Assembly: GCA_023127905.1 (NCBI GenBank) | Contig: JAGMEZ010000342.1 | Location: 1-26,811 of the forward strand | Direction: 5' to 3' | DNA from: Caldifarciminota bacterium | Lineage (GTDB): Bacteria; Hydrothermota; E44-bin80 | Length of the DNA stretch: 26,811 nt | Part shown: positions 17,102-25,687 of the stretch, one piece after another | Numbering within the stretch: position 1 is the stretch's first letter | Layout: each line of letters opens with the position of its first letter | Made by a program: the position numbers and the translations under genes | Notes under the pieces: model-generated | Databases searched by the model: none | What the model was told of the DNA's origin: nothing | Seen by the model: only the letters and a program-made list of their open reading frames with translations

Positions 17102-18352
17102 CTATTTTATGCACTTATCATCTTCTTTTATCTCGATAATTATCTTTCTAATAGTTTGCCCGTCCATTTCCCTTACAATCACTATGTACTTCTCTCTCTC
17201 TATCTTCTCATCCTCTTCCGGAAGTTCTTTGAGCTGATCCATAATAAAACCACTAATTGTATCATAGTCTCCTGTAGGAATATCAAGATGTAGTTTTTCA
17301 TTTATTTCTTTAATTTTTGTTAAACCATTAACAAGGTATTTCTTTTCATCTATTTTCTTTATCATTTCCTCTGTAATCGGAAAATCAAATTCATCTACTA
17401 TCTCTCCAAACAGGGCTTCAACAAGGTCTTCTAATGTAACAAGTCCTTGTGTTTCCCCGTATTCATTAACTACAATAGCCATTTGTGTCACTTCTTCTTT
17501 TAATTCAGTAAGCAACACATCACATCTCATATTCGGAGGGACAAACTTAACTGGTCTGATTATTTCTCTTACCCTCTCATGCTCTTTCGTAAAAATATCT
17601 TTTATCGTTATGACTCCAATTATTTTATCAACTTCTTTTCTGTAAACAGGAAATCTTGATAAACCGGTCATCTCTGCCATTCTTAATACTTCTTTTACCA
17701 TCAAGGGATATCGTACCATTTTCATTCTAACCCGTGGAATCATTATTTCAGACACCGGTTCTTCACTGAACTGAAAAATTTTTGAAAATATCTTTTTATC
17801 AATCTTCTTAATCGAACTTCCCAGTACAGTCTTATTTAATGCCCACTGGAGGGTTTCACGGTTTATATCCTCTTTAAACACTCTTTTCCTATCGCCATTA
17901 ATTCTAAATAAAATACACCTAGAAATTTTTCTTACAACCCAGGAAAATGGGAAGAAAAGAATATAAAAACCTTTCAATAGAGGAATATTATTTATTGCAA
18001 CTTTATTTGCGAAAATCCTCGATAATGATTTCGGTAATACCTCACCGAAAAGAAGTATAATAACAGAAACAACAAATGTAGTAAGAATCTTCCCTGCAAA
18101 ACCCCAGTACAATGAAAAAGCTCGTGTTGCAACAACGGTAGTTGCGACAACAAATAAATTTGTCCCGACAAGTATTGTAGCAATATAGTCCTCAGGGTAA
18201 GAAAAAAATCTCAATATCTGTTTTGCCCTTTTATCTCCTGATTTCGCCCGATGCCGAATCTTAATCGGGTTTGCTGAAATTAAAGCAATTTCAGTTGAAG
18301 TAAAAAAAATGATAAATAGCAAAAAAACGCACATCAGGATGAAATAAATCAT
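17102..18352 (-). CDS. HlyC/CorC (CNNM-CBS) family membrane protein, copy 2
   Basis: This 416-residue protein has the three-part layout of the CNNM/CorC family, whose studied members move or regulate Mg2+ and Co2+. A DUF21 membrane domain (about 1-145) carries TSTEIALISA and GEVLPKSL (103-110). A CBS pair (about 200-315) opens with PVSEIMIPR. A C-terminal CorC_HlyC domain (about 330-410) contains GDYDTISGF. It starts 16 bp after the stop of a close paralogue, so the two form a tandem pair on one transcript. They may act as a heterodimer or on different substrates; this is not shown by sequence. Haemolysin activity, as the old family name suggests, is unlikely. Confidence 0.9.
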   Translation of the reverse strand: MIYFILMCVFLLFIIFFTSTEIALISANPIKIRHRAKSGDKRAKQILRFFSYPEDYIATILVGTNLFVVATTVVATRAFSLYWGFAGKILTTFVVSVIILLFGEVLPKSLSRIFANKVAINNIPLLKGFYILFFPFSWVVRKISRCILFRINGDRKRVFKEDINRETLQWALNKTVLGSSIKKIDKKIFSKIFQFSEEPVSEIMIPRVRMKMVRYPLMVKEVLRMAEMTGLSRFPVYRKEVDKIIGVITIKDIFTKEHERVREIIRPVKFVPPNMRCDVLLTELKEEVTQMAIVVNEYGETQGLVTLEDLVEALFGEIVDEFDFPITEEMIKKIDEKKYLVNGLTKIKEINEKLHLDIPTGDYDTISGFIMDQLKELPEEDEKIEREKYIVIVREMDGQTIRKIIIEIKEDDKCIK

Positions 18353-18368
18353 TTAACCCACACTTAAA

Positions 18369-19652
18369 TCAAGATACATCTTTCTTCTCTTCTTTACCAT
18401 GTTCTTTTTTGATAATAATTTTCTCTAATCTTCTTCCGTCCAATTCCACAATAGTAAAAACCAAATTCTTGTAGATGAATGACTCGTCTTTTTCAGGAAC
18501 TCTTCCCAGAATTGATAAAACAAATCCACTGATAGTTTCGTAATCACCACGTGGAATCATTTTATAAAACCTCTTTGGAAAATCATCAATCTTCAGTTCT
18601 CCATTTACTAAAATCTCATTTTTTGCAATATACCGATAGAGATGAATGGTATTTCTGTGGTATTCATCTTTTATACTTCCAACGATCTCTTCCAATATAT
18701 CATTCATTGTTACAATCCCTTCAACTCCACCAAATTCATTAACAACAATTGCAAAATGTATCCGCTTTCTCCTAAATTCAAGAAAAAGATCTTTCAATCG
18801 CATCTTTTCAGGGATAAACAACGCTTCCCGTAGGATCGTTTTAATCCTCCTTTCTTTTTCTTGCCTATGTATAAGTATATCTTTCAAGTATAGGATCCCA
18901 TCAATCTTTTCTTCGCTTGTTGAATATACAGGAATACGTGAATATGGTTTTTTCAAAAGAATTGAATATACCTCTTCAATCTTCATATCACAATTGATGA
19001 AGAATGCTTTTGTTCTCGGAACCATTATCTCAGACACTACACTTTCATTTAAGGTAAAAAGTGAGTTAATCATCTCCTTCTCTTTCCCTCTAAAAACTCC
19101 TTCTTTCTCGCTTACTTCAAATAAAGTTTTTATCTCACTGTAGGAAATTTCTTCTTTTATCCTTTTCTTCATAACAACCATTATCCATCTATTAAAAAGA
19201 TTTAGGAAAAACACAAACGGATGCAATAATACTGTCAGATAAAAAAGAGGGATTATACTCATTTTTGAAAGTTTAATTTTTCGTCGCATTGCGTAAAATT
19301 TCGGTGTGAACTCACCAAAAGTTAAGAGAAGAAGCGTAACGAAAATTGTATCAAAAACCATCCAAAGCTTTGCGTCAATATGGCTTTCCGCAATAAATTC
19401 AAGAAAAATAAGTGTTATAAGGAATGAAAAGGCAACGTTACAAACAGTATTTGACAGTAATATTGTTGTAAGTAGTTTGTAGGGAGCTCGTAGAAAATCG
19501 TGAAAGAAAAGTCTCCTTCTCTTACCACTCGCTATAATCCCCTCTATTTCAGGTTCGCTTAGAGAAAAAAGCGCTGTTTCAGAACCTGAAAAAAATGCAG
19601 AAAGAACAAGAAGAAATATGCAGAATACAAAAATGATTAATATCTTCATCAT
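18369..19652 (-). CDS. HlyC/CorC (CNNM-CBS) family membrane protein, copy 1
   Basis: This is a 427-residue paralogue of the next gene with the same layout: DUF21 membrane region (about 1-160) with SGSETALFSLS and GEFTPKFYA, CBS pair (about 205-320, opening VVSEIMVPR), and CorC_HlyC domain (about 335-418) with GDYETISGF. It differs by a longer cytoplasmic linker before the CBS pair (SEKEGVFRGKEKEMINSLF, the more standard family form). The second copy lacks that segment. The start is one of two adjacent ATGs (19652 or 19649); no ribosome-binding site is obvious. It follows ybeY, as hlyC/corC genes do in many bacteria. Confidence 0.9.
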   Translation of the reverse strand: MMKILIIFVFCIFLLVLSAFFSGSETALFSLSEPEIEGIIASGKRRRLFFHDFLRAPYKLLTTILLSNTVCNVAFSFLITLIFLEFIAESHIDAKLWMVFDTIFVTLLLLTFGEFTPKFYAMRRKIKLSKMSIIPLFYLTVLLHPFVFFLNLFNRWIMVVMKKRIKEEISYSEIKTLFEVSEKEGVFRGKEKEMINSLFTLNESVVSEIMVPRTKAFFINCDMKIEEVYSILLKKPYSRIPVYSTSEEKIDGILYLKDILIHRQEKERRIKTILREALFIPEKMRLKDLFLEFRRKRIHFAIVVNEFGGVEGIVTMNDILEEIVGSIKDEYHRNTIHLYRYIAKNEILVNGELKIDDFPKRFYKMIPRGDYETISGFVLSILGRVPEKDESFIYKNLVFTIVELDGRRLEKIIIKKEHGKEEKKDVS

Positions 19653-19722
19653 CTATGATAGAATATCTTTTTAAAATAAGACTTAAAAAATATCAAATAT
19701 TTATCTTATGTTGAAAAATTGT

Positions 19723-20142
19723 TTATTTTAAGAAGTACTTTTCCTTTTCCTTCATAATCTTTTTATCAGTATCGTTCTCATCGTCATAGCCTAAAAGATG
19801 AAGCATACCGTGAACAAACAGTAATTTTACCTCATCAAAAAAGTTTTGACCATACTGTTCAGCGTTATCCTTAGCCATTTCTATTGAAATATAGATGTCC
19901 CCGAATAGTTCTTTTCTATACTCAGAATCCTCTCCTTCAATAAAAGAAAAGCTCAGGACATCTGTCGGAGCATCTTTCCTCCTGTATCTTTCATTTAACT
20001 GTTTTATATACTTATTATCAGTGAAGATACAATTTACTATCTCATTATTATGTATTTCTGCTTCCTTTAGTATCTTCATGCCAAGCTTTTTCAGGATAGA
20101 GATATCTAACTTCTCTTCTAAAAGATTGATAAAATTTATCAT
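19723..20142 (-). CDS. ybeY: Endoribonuclease YbeY (rRNA maturation factor)
   Basis: YbeY is a metal-dependent RNase involved in 16S rRNA 3' processing and ribosome quality control. The 139-residue protein shows the family signature NERYRRKDAPTDVLSFSF (50-67) and the metal site HGMLHLLGYDDE (111-122). The site has His111 and His115, but Asp121 stands where Escherichia coli has the third His; some family members naturally have Asp there. The protein is slightly short, ending soon after the site. GGAG lies three bases before the ATG. The phoH-pgpH-ybeY-hlyC order is conserved across many phyla, which supports the call. Confidence 0.93.
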   Translation of the reverse strand: MINFINLLEEKLDISILKKLGMKILKEAEIHNNEIVNCIFTDNKYIKQLNERYRRKDAPTDVLSFSFIEGEDSEYRKELFGDIYISIEMAKDNAEQYGQNFFDEVKLLFVHGMLHLLGYDDENDTDKKIMKEKEKYFLK

Positions 20143-20202
20143 TTCTCCAGTTCCCCCCTATTGTTCACTGCGTCACCCTTCTTTCATACACTACGGCTTT
20201 TC

Positions 20203-22344
20203 CTATGGATATTCAACACGAAGGTGATGCATTCCTACAAGAATGGGTAGGAGACTCTCACCAATCTTTCTTAAATCCACAAGGGTTAATTGTGAATTAT
20301 TAAGCTGTCCGTCACGAAAACGGTCTTCTATAATTTCATTTATGAGAGATTTCAATCGTTTGGCATTTGGTTCCTGCAAACTCCTCGACGCTGCTTCTAC
20401 CGAATCAGCAATCATTACTATTCCTGATTCCTTTGACGATGGTAACGGACCGGGGTATCTAAACTGATTTTCATCAATTTTTTTCTCATTGTTTCGTTTT
20501 TTTGCTTTCTCAAAAAACGGGACAATCAATGTTGTACCGTGATGCTCTCTTATTATCTTAATTATTTCGTTTGGTATACCATCTCTGGTTGCAATCTCAA
20601 ATCCTTCTTTTACATGAGATATGAGGATTATACAACTAAGTTGCGGAGTAAGTTTTGTATGTGGATTTTTCATACCCATTTGATTCTCAATGAAATATTC
20701 AGGCTTTACCATTTTACCAATATCATGATAATACGATGCTACCCTTGTCAAAATAGAATTTGCCCCTATTGATTCAGCTGCAGCTTCGGCAAGATTACCA
20801 ACAATAATACTGTGATTATACGTTCCTGGCGCAGTAACAGATAACTTCTTCAACAAATGGAGGTTAAGGTCGGACCACTCAAAAAGAGTAATATTAGTCG
20901 TAGTTTCAGTAACCTTCTCAAAAAGAGGGAGTAAACCAATCAATAGAAAAACAGAAGCGACTGCATTGATAAATCCAAATGTAGTTCCCTTTAAGACATC
21001 AATAATTGCCGATCTACTTAGCAATTCAATTCCAAACGCCAATAACATGTTCACAATAGAAATTATGAGTAAGGGTTTATAAAGGTCTGATCTTCTCCTT
21101 ATCCCCTTTACAGAGAATATTCCAGATAAACTGCTAACCATTAAAAAAATGAAAACCGTAAAATGCATACCTGAAAAAATTGCAACGATACTTGCAATAG
21201 TGAATGATAATACCATACTAAAAATTTCCCCATAAAGTAACGTGAAAGACAGGGCAAGGAAAGAAATCGGAATGAGAAAAAGAAATGTATTTTCTAACTT
21301 GAAAAGGAAAGAAATAAGGACCAAAAATATTAACACGATAATCTCTACTGTTAATAATTTTTCACCTTCTCTCCACAAATGTTTCTTGAATTTTACGATA
21401 TAAAAGTATAAAAAGAATAAAAGAAGAAAAAGGAGTATATTCAATCCAACTCTTAAGAGGATGTTTTCAAAGACACTTTTTTTCTCCCCGATTATCTCAT
21501 TCAATGATTTCAGCTTAAGTTCAGTTTCCTTTGTTATCTGATCATGCGCTCTTACAATCATCTCTCCTTTTAGCACTAAACCCTTTGTCTCTGAAACAGA
21601 TGCACTTACCTCTTTTCTTCGTTTTTCAGTCTCTTCCAAATTTATCCTCAGATTTGGAGAGTAAAATATATCTGTCAGTTCATCCATTGCCTTGATAATT
21701 TCTTCATTTTTCTCAATAGTGGAAAAGGCGTTATTTTTTACAACCTCTCTTGCTTCATCAAGGTCGTAAAAATCTTTAGATAAATATATAATTTCCCCGC
21801 TTGATTTCCTCAATGATATCGTTCTTTCCCTAATATAGGGAATTTTATCTTTACTATAAATTATCCCACTCTTTATGGGTTGAGAAAGAATTGCTTTAAG
21901 TTTTTTGGATTTAAGCTTTATCTCAGGCTTCAGCAGGATGACAATGGTATTTTTTGAAACACTGAATCCATTATCATTCAGGTTCTCAAGCCTTTTATCA
22001 ATGCTTTTCTCTTTTTTCTCAAAAAGATTAACAAAAAAGATATTTATTGCATTAAGCATATCCTTGGTTTTTTCCTCATCGTAATCAACAACAGGTAATA
22101 CGCTCTCTACCGCTTTCTTTCTTTCCTTTTTAATCTCCTCAGGATCCTTTTTCACAGAAAAGGTAAGTGGTGCTACAATATCCTGTTGTGAAATATCACC
22201 CTGTTTTATCGAAGCAAAATAACTTACAGGTTTGGGATAAATAATATTAAGAAGAAAAAAAATTAAGATAAATTTTATTACAATAATTTTACGTTTTGCA
22301 AGTATTTTTCTGATAATAAGTTTGAAGTTATTCTTTCTTTTCAT
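20203..22344 (-). CDS. PgpH-type 7TM-HD cyclic-di-AMP phosphodiesterase family protein
   Basis: PgpH proteins hydrolyse c-di-AMP through a cytoplasmic HD domain tethered to seven membrane helices and an extracytoplasmic 7TMR-HDED region. Here (713-residue numbering) there is an N-terminal helix (about 20-37), the HDED-type region (about 45-285), a membrane block (about 290-475) and the HD domain (about 490-700). Visible metal ligands are His511, His540-Asp541 (YYHDIGK), His577, His601-His602 and Asp647, spaced as in Listeria PgpH. I start at the ATG at 22344, preceded by CGAGAG; an in-frame TTG eight codons upstream (22368) is less likely. It overlaps the end of phoH by 17 bp. Activity on c-di-AMP is inferred from the family. 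Confidence 0.9.
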   Translation of the reverse strand: MKRKNNFKLIIRKILAKRKIIVIKFILIFFLLNIIYPKPVSYFASIKQGDISQQDIVAPLTFSVKKDPEEIKKERKKAVESVLPVVDYDEEKTKDMLNAINIFFVNLFEKKEKSIDKRLENLNDNGFSVSKNTIVILLKPEIKLKSKKLKAILSQPIKSGIIYSKDKIPYIRERTISLRKSSGEIIYLSKDFYDLDEAREVVKNNAFSTIEKNEEIIKAMDELTDIFYSPNLRINLEETEKRRKEVSASVSETKGLVLKGEMIVRAHDQITKETELKLKSLNEIIGEKKSVFENILLRVGLNILLFLLLFFLYFYIVKFKKHLWREGEKLLTVEIIVLIFLVLISFLFKLENTFLFLIPISFLALSFTLLYGEIFSMVLSFTIASIVAIFSGMHFTVFIFLMVSSLSGIFSVKGIRRRSDLYKPLLIISIVNMLLAFGIELLSRSAIIDVLKGTTFGFINAVASVFLLIGLLPLFEKVTETTTNITLFEWSDLNLHLLKKLSVTAPGTYNHSIIVGNLAEAAAESIGANSILTRVASYYHDIGKMVKPEYFIENQMGMKNPHTKLTPQLSCIILISHVKEGFEIATRDGIPNEIIKIIREHHGTTLIVPFFEKAKKRNNEKKIDENQFRYPGPLPSSKESGIVMIADSVEAASRSLQEPNAKRLKSLINEIIEDRFRDGQLNNSQLTLVDLRKIGESLLPILVGMHHLRVEYP

Positions 22345-23269
22345 TTGAGTATCTCTCGTAAGCCTCAACTATCTTCTGTACTAATTTTCTCCTTACAACA
22401 TCCTTTTTTGAAAGGTAGATAAATTGAACACCTTTAACTCCTTTAAGTATCTTCTGAATCCGCACAAGGCCCGATGATCGATCATGGGGTAGGTCTATCT
22501 GTGTTATGTCTCCTGTAACGACAGCTTTTGAACCGCTCCCAATTCTCGTTAGAAACATTTTCATTTGAACACTTGTTGTATTCTGTGCTTCATCAAGAAT
22601 AACAAAAGAATCATTGAGTGTTCTTCCTCTCATAAAAGCAAGAGGAGCAACTTCTACTGTTTGTGTATCATAGAGCTTTGTTAATTTATCCCTTGAAACC
22701 ATATCAATCAAGGCGTCATAAAGGGGTCTCAAGAATGGAGCAATCTTTTCCATAAAATCACCGGGTAAAAACCCGAGATTTTCACCTGCTTCAACTGCTG
22801 GTCTAACAAGGACAATCCTTTCGTATTTTTTCAAGATAAGGTTTTGCACAGCCTTGGCAACTGCCAAATATGTCTTACCTGTACCAGAAGGTCCTATACA
22901 GATAACGATATCATTACTTTCTATTGCAGAAATATATTCTTCCTGCCCATCTGTCTTTGAATATATTATTTTTTTAGGTAGTTTTATTGATAACTTCTCT
23001 TTTTTCTTCTCCGTATTATCACTATTTTCGTATACAGAATTGATTAGAAATTCATCAATCCTATCACCCGCCTTAACCTTTGCAAACATAATTTGAAGTC
23101 CTGAATCAAAACTATCAATATCCTTTTTATCTCCAACAAGAGTAAGTTTCTCACCACGTACAATAATCCTTCCAGCAAAATTTTTTTGAAGGATTCTCAA
23201 ATTACAATCCTTACTCCCAAGAAAGTTAATTAGGGGAAAACCTTTTAGTATATATGATTTCTCAGCCAA
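22328..23269 (-). CDS. phoH: PhoH-family ATPase
   Basis: PhoH-like proteins are cytoplasmic P-loop ATPases related to the helicase superfamily and linked to RNA metabolism through their neighbour YbeY. The 313 residues include a short N-terminal KH-like part (about 20-60), Walker A GPSGTGKT (126-133), VRPAVEAGENLGFLPGD (155-171), Walker B FVILDEAQN (222-230) and GDITQIDLP (253-261). Translation starts at a TTG (23267-23269), not an ATG. The TTG is supported by a good ribosome-binding site (AAGGTGA) eight bases upstream and by the lack of an ATG nearby. It is the first gene of the phoH-pgpH-ybeY-hlyC-hlyC run. Confidence 0.93.
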   Translation of the reverse strand: MAEKSYILKGFPLINFLGSKDCNLRILQKNFAGRIIVRGEKLTLVGDKKDIDSFDSGLQIMFAKVKAGDRIDEFLINSVYENSDNTEKKKEKLSIKLPKKIIYSKTDGQEEYISAIESNDIVICIGPSGTGKTYLAVAKAVQNLILKKYERIVLVRPAVEAGENLGFLPGDFMEKIAPFLRPLYDALIDMVSRDKLTKLYDTQTVEVAPLAFMRGRTLNDSFVILDEAQNTTSVQMKMFLTRIGSGSKAVVTGDITQIDLPHDRSSGLVRIQKILKGVKGVQFIYLSKKDVVRRKLVQKIVEAYERYSNEKKE

Positions 23270-23284
23270 TTAAAAAGTCACCTT

Positions 23285-23315
23285 AAATGGTATTACCATA
23301 CTAAGTATACCATTT
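23285..23315. promoter_or_regulatory. 9-bp perfect inverted repeat over the phoH -10 region
   Basis: AAATGGTAT (23285-23293) and ATACCATTT (23307-23315) are perfect inverted arms 13 bp apart. One arm overlaps the predicted -10 box of phoH, which is where a repressor site would be expected. No regulator gene is adjacent. Confidence 0.4.
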
Positions 23316-23334
23316 GAATCACATTAAATGGCAA
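23304..23334 (-). promoter_or_regulatory. Possible phoH promoter (extended -10)
   Basis: On the minus strand TGGTATACT (-10 TATACT at 23304-23309 with an upstream TG) lies about 35 bp before the TTG start of phoH. A partial -35 (TTGCCA, 23329-23334) sits 19 bp away, a long spacer, so the extended -10 is the main evidence. Confidence 0.4.
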
Positions 23335-23358
23335 GATTAACATAAGTACTCGTCTGGG

Positions 23359-23402
23359 AAAAAACATAGGGCAGCCAACCATTAAGTTTCTTAGTTGGCT
23401 GC
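23359..23402 (-). terminator. Terminator after the LysM gene
   Basis: GCAGCCAAC (23371-23379) pairs perfectly with GTTGGCTGC (23394-23402), and a nested TAAG/CTTA pair narrows the loop to TTT. On the minus strand the stem is followed, after six bases, by a run of six Ts. It lies 20 bp past the stop codon of the LysM gene and isolates that unit from phoH. Confidence 0.75.
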
Positions 23403-23421
23403 TCTAATCAAAATTATAAAA

Positions 23422-23850
23422 TTACGGTCTCGGAATCTTCAGTTTCCAACCTGGATAAATTAAATCCGGGTTCTTTATAAGATGTTTATTTGCCTTATAA
23501 ATTCTCGGCCACATTGCATAATTCCCATGTCCGTAAACTACTTTATATTCAGCAAGTTTAGAAAGCCAGTCACCTTCTACCACAGTATAATAATCAAATT
23601 CACTGTATTTTGCAATCTCTGCCTGAAGATCAGCAATTCTCTTATCAAGTTCCGCAATTGCGTCCTTTAAAGGTTCAACTTCTCCCTTCAGTTCTTTCAC
23701 CTTTGCACCATATTTTTCAACACAGGCTTTATACTCGTCAATCTGCATCAACGCTTCTTCCTCAGTAATCTTCTCTTGTGCTATTGTTAACGAGCAAAAA
23801 CCAATGAGAAAAATGGATACAAGTAAAACTAATAGTATTTTACTTTTCAT
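23422..23850 (-). CDS. Exported coiled-coil protein with C-terminal LysM domain
   Basis: This 142-residue exported protein probably binds peptidoglycan. It has a signal peptide cleaved near Ala24 (LTIAQ), a charged coiled coil (about 30-82, with EVEPLKDAIAELDKRIADLQ) and a LysM-type domain (about 87-140). The LysM part begins YYTVVEGDWLSKLA and ends NPDLIYPGWKLKIPRP, including the usual W-P-x-I-Y-x-A-N core. The ribosome-binding site AAAGGAG precedes the ATG. It is 30 bp downstream of a small coiled-coil lipoprotein gene and is followed by a terminator, so the two form a two-gene unit. The exact role is unknown. Confidence 0.85.
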   Translation of the reverse strand: MKSKILLVLLVSIFLIGFCSLTIAQEKITEEEALMQIDEYKACVEKYGAKVKELKGEVEPLKDAIAELDKRIADLQAEIAKYSEFDYYTVVEGDWLSKLAEYKVVYGHGNYAMWPRIYKANKHLIKNPDLIYPGWKLKIPRP

Positions 23851-23880
23851 TTTGCATCCACTCCTTTCAATTCAACTTCT

Positions 23881-24135
23881 CTATTTTCCTTTCAATTCTT
23901 CGAGTTGTTTCTCTAATTCAATAATTTTTGCTTCTTTAGCAACTTTTTCCTCCTTGAGTTGCTCTATCTGCTTCTCTAAACTCTTCACTTCTGCCTTAGC
24001 TGCCTCACATGCACTTTTTGCTTCTGCTAATTCAGTCATAGTCTCCTCTGAAGCATATTTCGGTCCACATCCTATGAAACCAACAAAAGAAACAGTAAAA
24101 GAAAATAGTATTAACAAAATTAAAAGTTTCTTCAT
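23881..24135 (-). CDS. Small coiled-coil lipoprotein (Lpp-like in form)
   Basis: After a hydrophobic signal sequence the lipobox FIGC gives a lipidated Cys23. The rest of this 84-residue protein is one continuous charged coiled coil (about 30-84) ending in EELKGK. The form resembles the major outer-membrane lipoprotein Lpp, including a C-terminal Lys, but I see no sequence proof of homology. I start at the ATG at 24135, which lies seven bases after a strong AAAGGAGGT; a GTG three codons upstream sits within that ribosome-binding site. The strong promoter and ribosome-binding site suggest high expression. An envelope-tethering job together with the LysM protein downstream is inference. Confidence 0.8.
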   Translation of the reverse strand: MKKLLILLILFSFTVSFVGFIGCGPKYASEETMTELAEAKSACEAAKAEVKSLEKQIEQLKEEKVAKEAKIIELEKQLEELKGK

Positions 24136-24165
24136 TCGAGACACCTCCTTTCACAATTTTTCTTG

Positions 24166-24194
24166 AATATACCAAAAAGATAATTATTTGTCAA
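24166..24194 (-). promoter_or_regulatory. Promoter of the lipoprotein-LysM unit
   Basis: TTGACA (24189-24194) and TATATT (24166-24171) on the minus strand are exactly 17 bp apart, with a leader of about 24 nt that carries the strong ribosome-binding site of the lipoprotein gene. Confidence 0.82.
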
Positions 24195-24233
24195 GCAAAA
24201 TTTAAAGTTTTTTTCAAAAAAGTTATTTTTCAC

Positions 24234-24262
24234 TTGACATCACTAATTAAATATGTAAAAAT
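24234..24262 (+). promoter_or_regulatory. Probable promoter of the TPR gene
   Basis: TTGACA (24234-24239) is followed 17 bp later by AAAAAT with an upstream TG (extended -10 form), about 30 bp before the TTG start of the TPR gene. The -35 is perfect but the -10 is poor. It diverges from the lipoprotein promoter 40 bp away. Confidence 0.5.
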
Positions 24263-24292
24263 GAAAGGGATAAAATTGCATAGGAGGAAAAA

Positions 24293-25687
24293 TTGGCTGG
24301 AAATTATGAGGGATTACCCCCTGAGATTGAAAAATTAAGCGAACGATTAGCAAAGGATCCGAAGTCTCTTGTTTTCTCTTCTCTTGCGAATGCATATAGA
24401 AAAAATAACATGATAGATGAAGCAATTGAAATTCTCCAGAAGGGTTTAGAGATACATCCAAACTACGCAAGTGCAAGGATTGTTCTTGGAAGATGCTATG
24501 CAGACAAAAGAATGTATGAAATGGCTAAAGTAGAATTCAAAAAAGCCCTTGAAAAGGACCCCCAAAATATTGTTGTTCTTGAAAAACTTGGTGAAATCTA
24601 TAAAACACTGAATCAAAATGAAGAAGCATACGATATTTATAAAAAATTATTGGAACTGGACCCTCTAAATGAGCTTTTTGAAAGGGAAGTCGAATTATTA
24701 AAAAACCTTTCAAGAGAGATTGCACCCGATTCACAAGAATATTCAAATTTTCAGACAATTCAAAAACAGAGAACAGAGGAAAAGAAAAAAAGGGAAGAGA
24801 TTGATGAGAAAGATAAGACAGCTGAGCCTGAGGTTAGTATGCCAAGCTTCACAGAAATCTTCGAGGAACCATCCGATGCTCCAGAAAAACCCTCTGAAGA
24901 AATTACCGAAGAAGTAGAAGAAACGAAAGAAAAGGAAGGTGATTCAGCTGCTACTTCATTCAGTGAAATGGTTAAAGAAGAACCATCTCTTCTTGAACAA
25001 CCTCCAATCTCTGAAGAGAAACCATCCATCCCAGAAGAACCTGTTGAAACAGTGCCTCCACAGGGAGTGGAACCAGTAACAATTGAGCCTGAAGAGAAAA
25101 AACCACCAACAGAGATAACACAACCTGAGGAAATTAAGCAACCAGAAGAAGATCTTCGAATGGAGGGAATCACATCTATTTTCGATGAAGAGAATCTTAA
25201 AACTTCAAAAGAGCCACCAAAGAAAGAAGAAACTCCGTTAACAGAAGACATTGCATCCAAGTTAAGCATGGAATTAGAAAAAAGAGAAACTGAAATCAAA
25301 CCAGAAAAACCTCCTGAAATCATACAGGAAGCAAAAATTGAAGAACAAGAAGCAATAGAACCAGAGCAGAAAGAAAAACAAAAAGGAAAACCTGCTGCAA
25401 CAGAAACATTAGCAGAAATTTACCTTAACCAAGGTTTTGTTGAAGAGGCATTAACCATCTATAAGGAAATACTGGACGAAAACCCTGAGAATGCAACAAT
25501 TAAAAAGAAAATAGAGGAACTTGAGAAAAAGAATACAGCTGAACAAAACCCTCAAGCACAACAAGTAGAAGAAAAACCAAAAATAGATACAAAATCACAA
25601 AACCCAACGGAAGAAGAAAAAAGGAACCAAGCTAAAAACCTCAATAACTTCCAGGACTGGCTTAAGAAATTTAAAAGTGAAAAATAG
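24293..25687 (+). CDS. TPR protein with long acidic Pro/Glu-rich linker
   Basis: This 464-residue protein has three TPR repeats at the N terminus (about 24-57, 58-91, 92-125). A long disordered linker rich in Glu, Pro and Lys (about 145-365) follows, then one more TPR-like unit (about 368-410, ETLAEIYLNQGFVEEALTIY) and a basic tail (NFQDWLKKFKSEK). There is no signal peptide, so it is probably a cytoplasmic scaffold. Translation starts at a TTG (24293), supported by GGAGG five bases before it and by the lack of a nearby ATG. It overlaps the peptidase gene by 11 bases. The layout of TPRs at both ends of a flexible linker recalls FimV-like scaffold proteins, but I cannot assign a function. Confidence 0.82.
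   Translation: MAGNYEGLPPEIEKLSERLAKDPKSLVFSSLANAYRKNNMIDEAIEILQKGLEIHPNYASARIVLGRCYADKRMYEMAKVEFKKALEKDPQNIVVLEKLGEIYKTLNQNEEAYDIYKKLLELDPLNELFEREVELLKNLSREIAPDSQEYSNFQTIQKQRTEEKKKREEIDEKDKTAEPEVSMPSFTEIFEEPSDAPEKPSEEITEEVEETKEKEGDSAATSFSEMVKEEPSLLEQPPISEEKPSIPEEPVETVPPQGVEPVTIEPEEKKPPTEITQPEEIKQPEEDLRMEGITSIFDEENLKTSKEPPKKEETPLTEDIASKLSMELEKRETEIKPEKPPEIIQEAKIEEQEAIEPEQKEKQKGKPAATETLAEIYLNQGFVEEALTIYKEILDENPENATIKKKIEELEKKNTAEQNPQAQQVEEKPKIDTKSQNPTEEEKRNQAKNLNNFQDWLKKFKSEK

Noticed and set aside
19653..19722. Possible promoter (TATTCT) just before the first CNNM gene
   Set aside because: No acceptable -35 box at the right distance, and the gene is within a run of same-strand genes.
24760..25323. 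Antisense Ser-rich frame of 187 codons
   Set aside because: It is the mirror of the Glu/Pro-rich linker codons of the TPR gene; low-complexity shadow with no ribosome-binding site.
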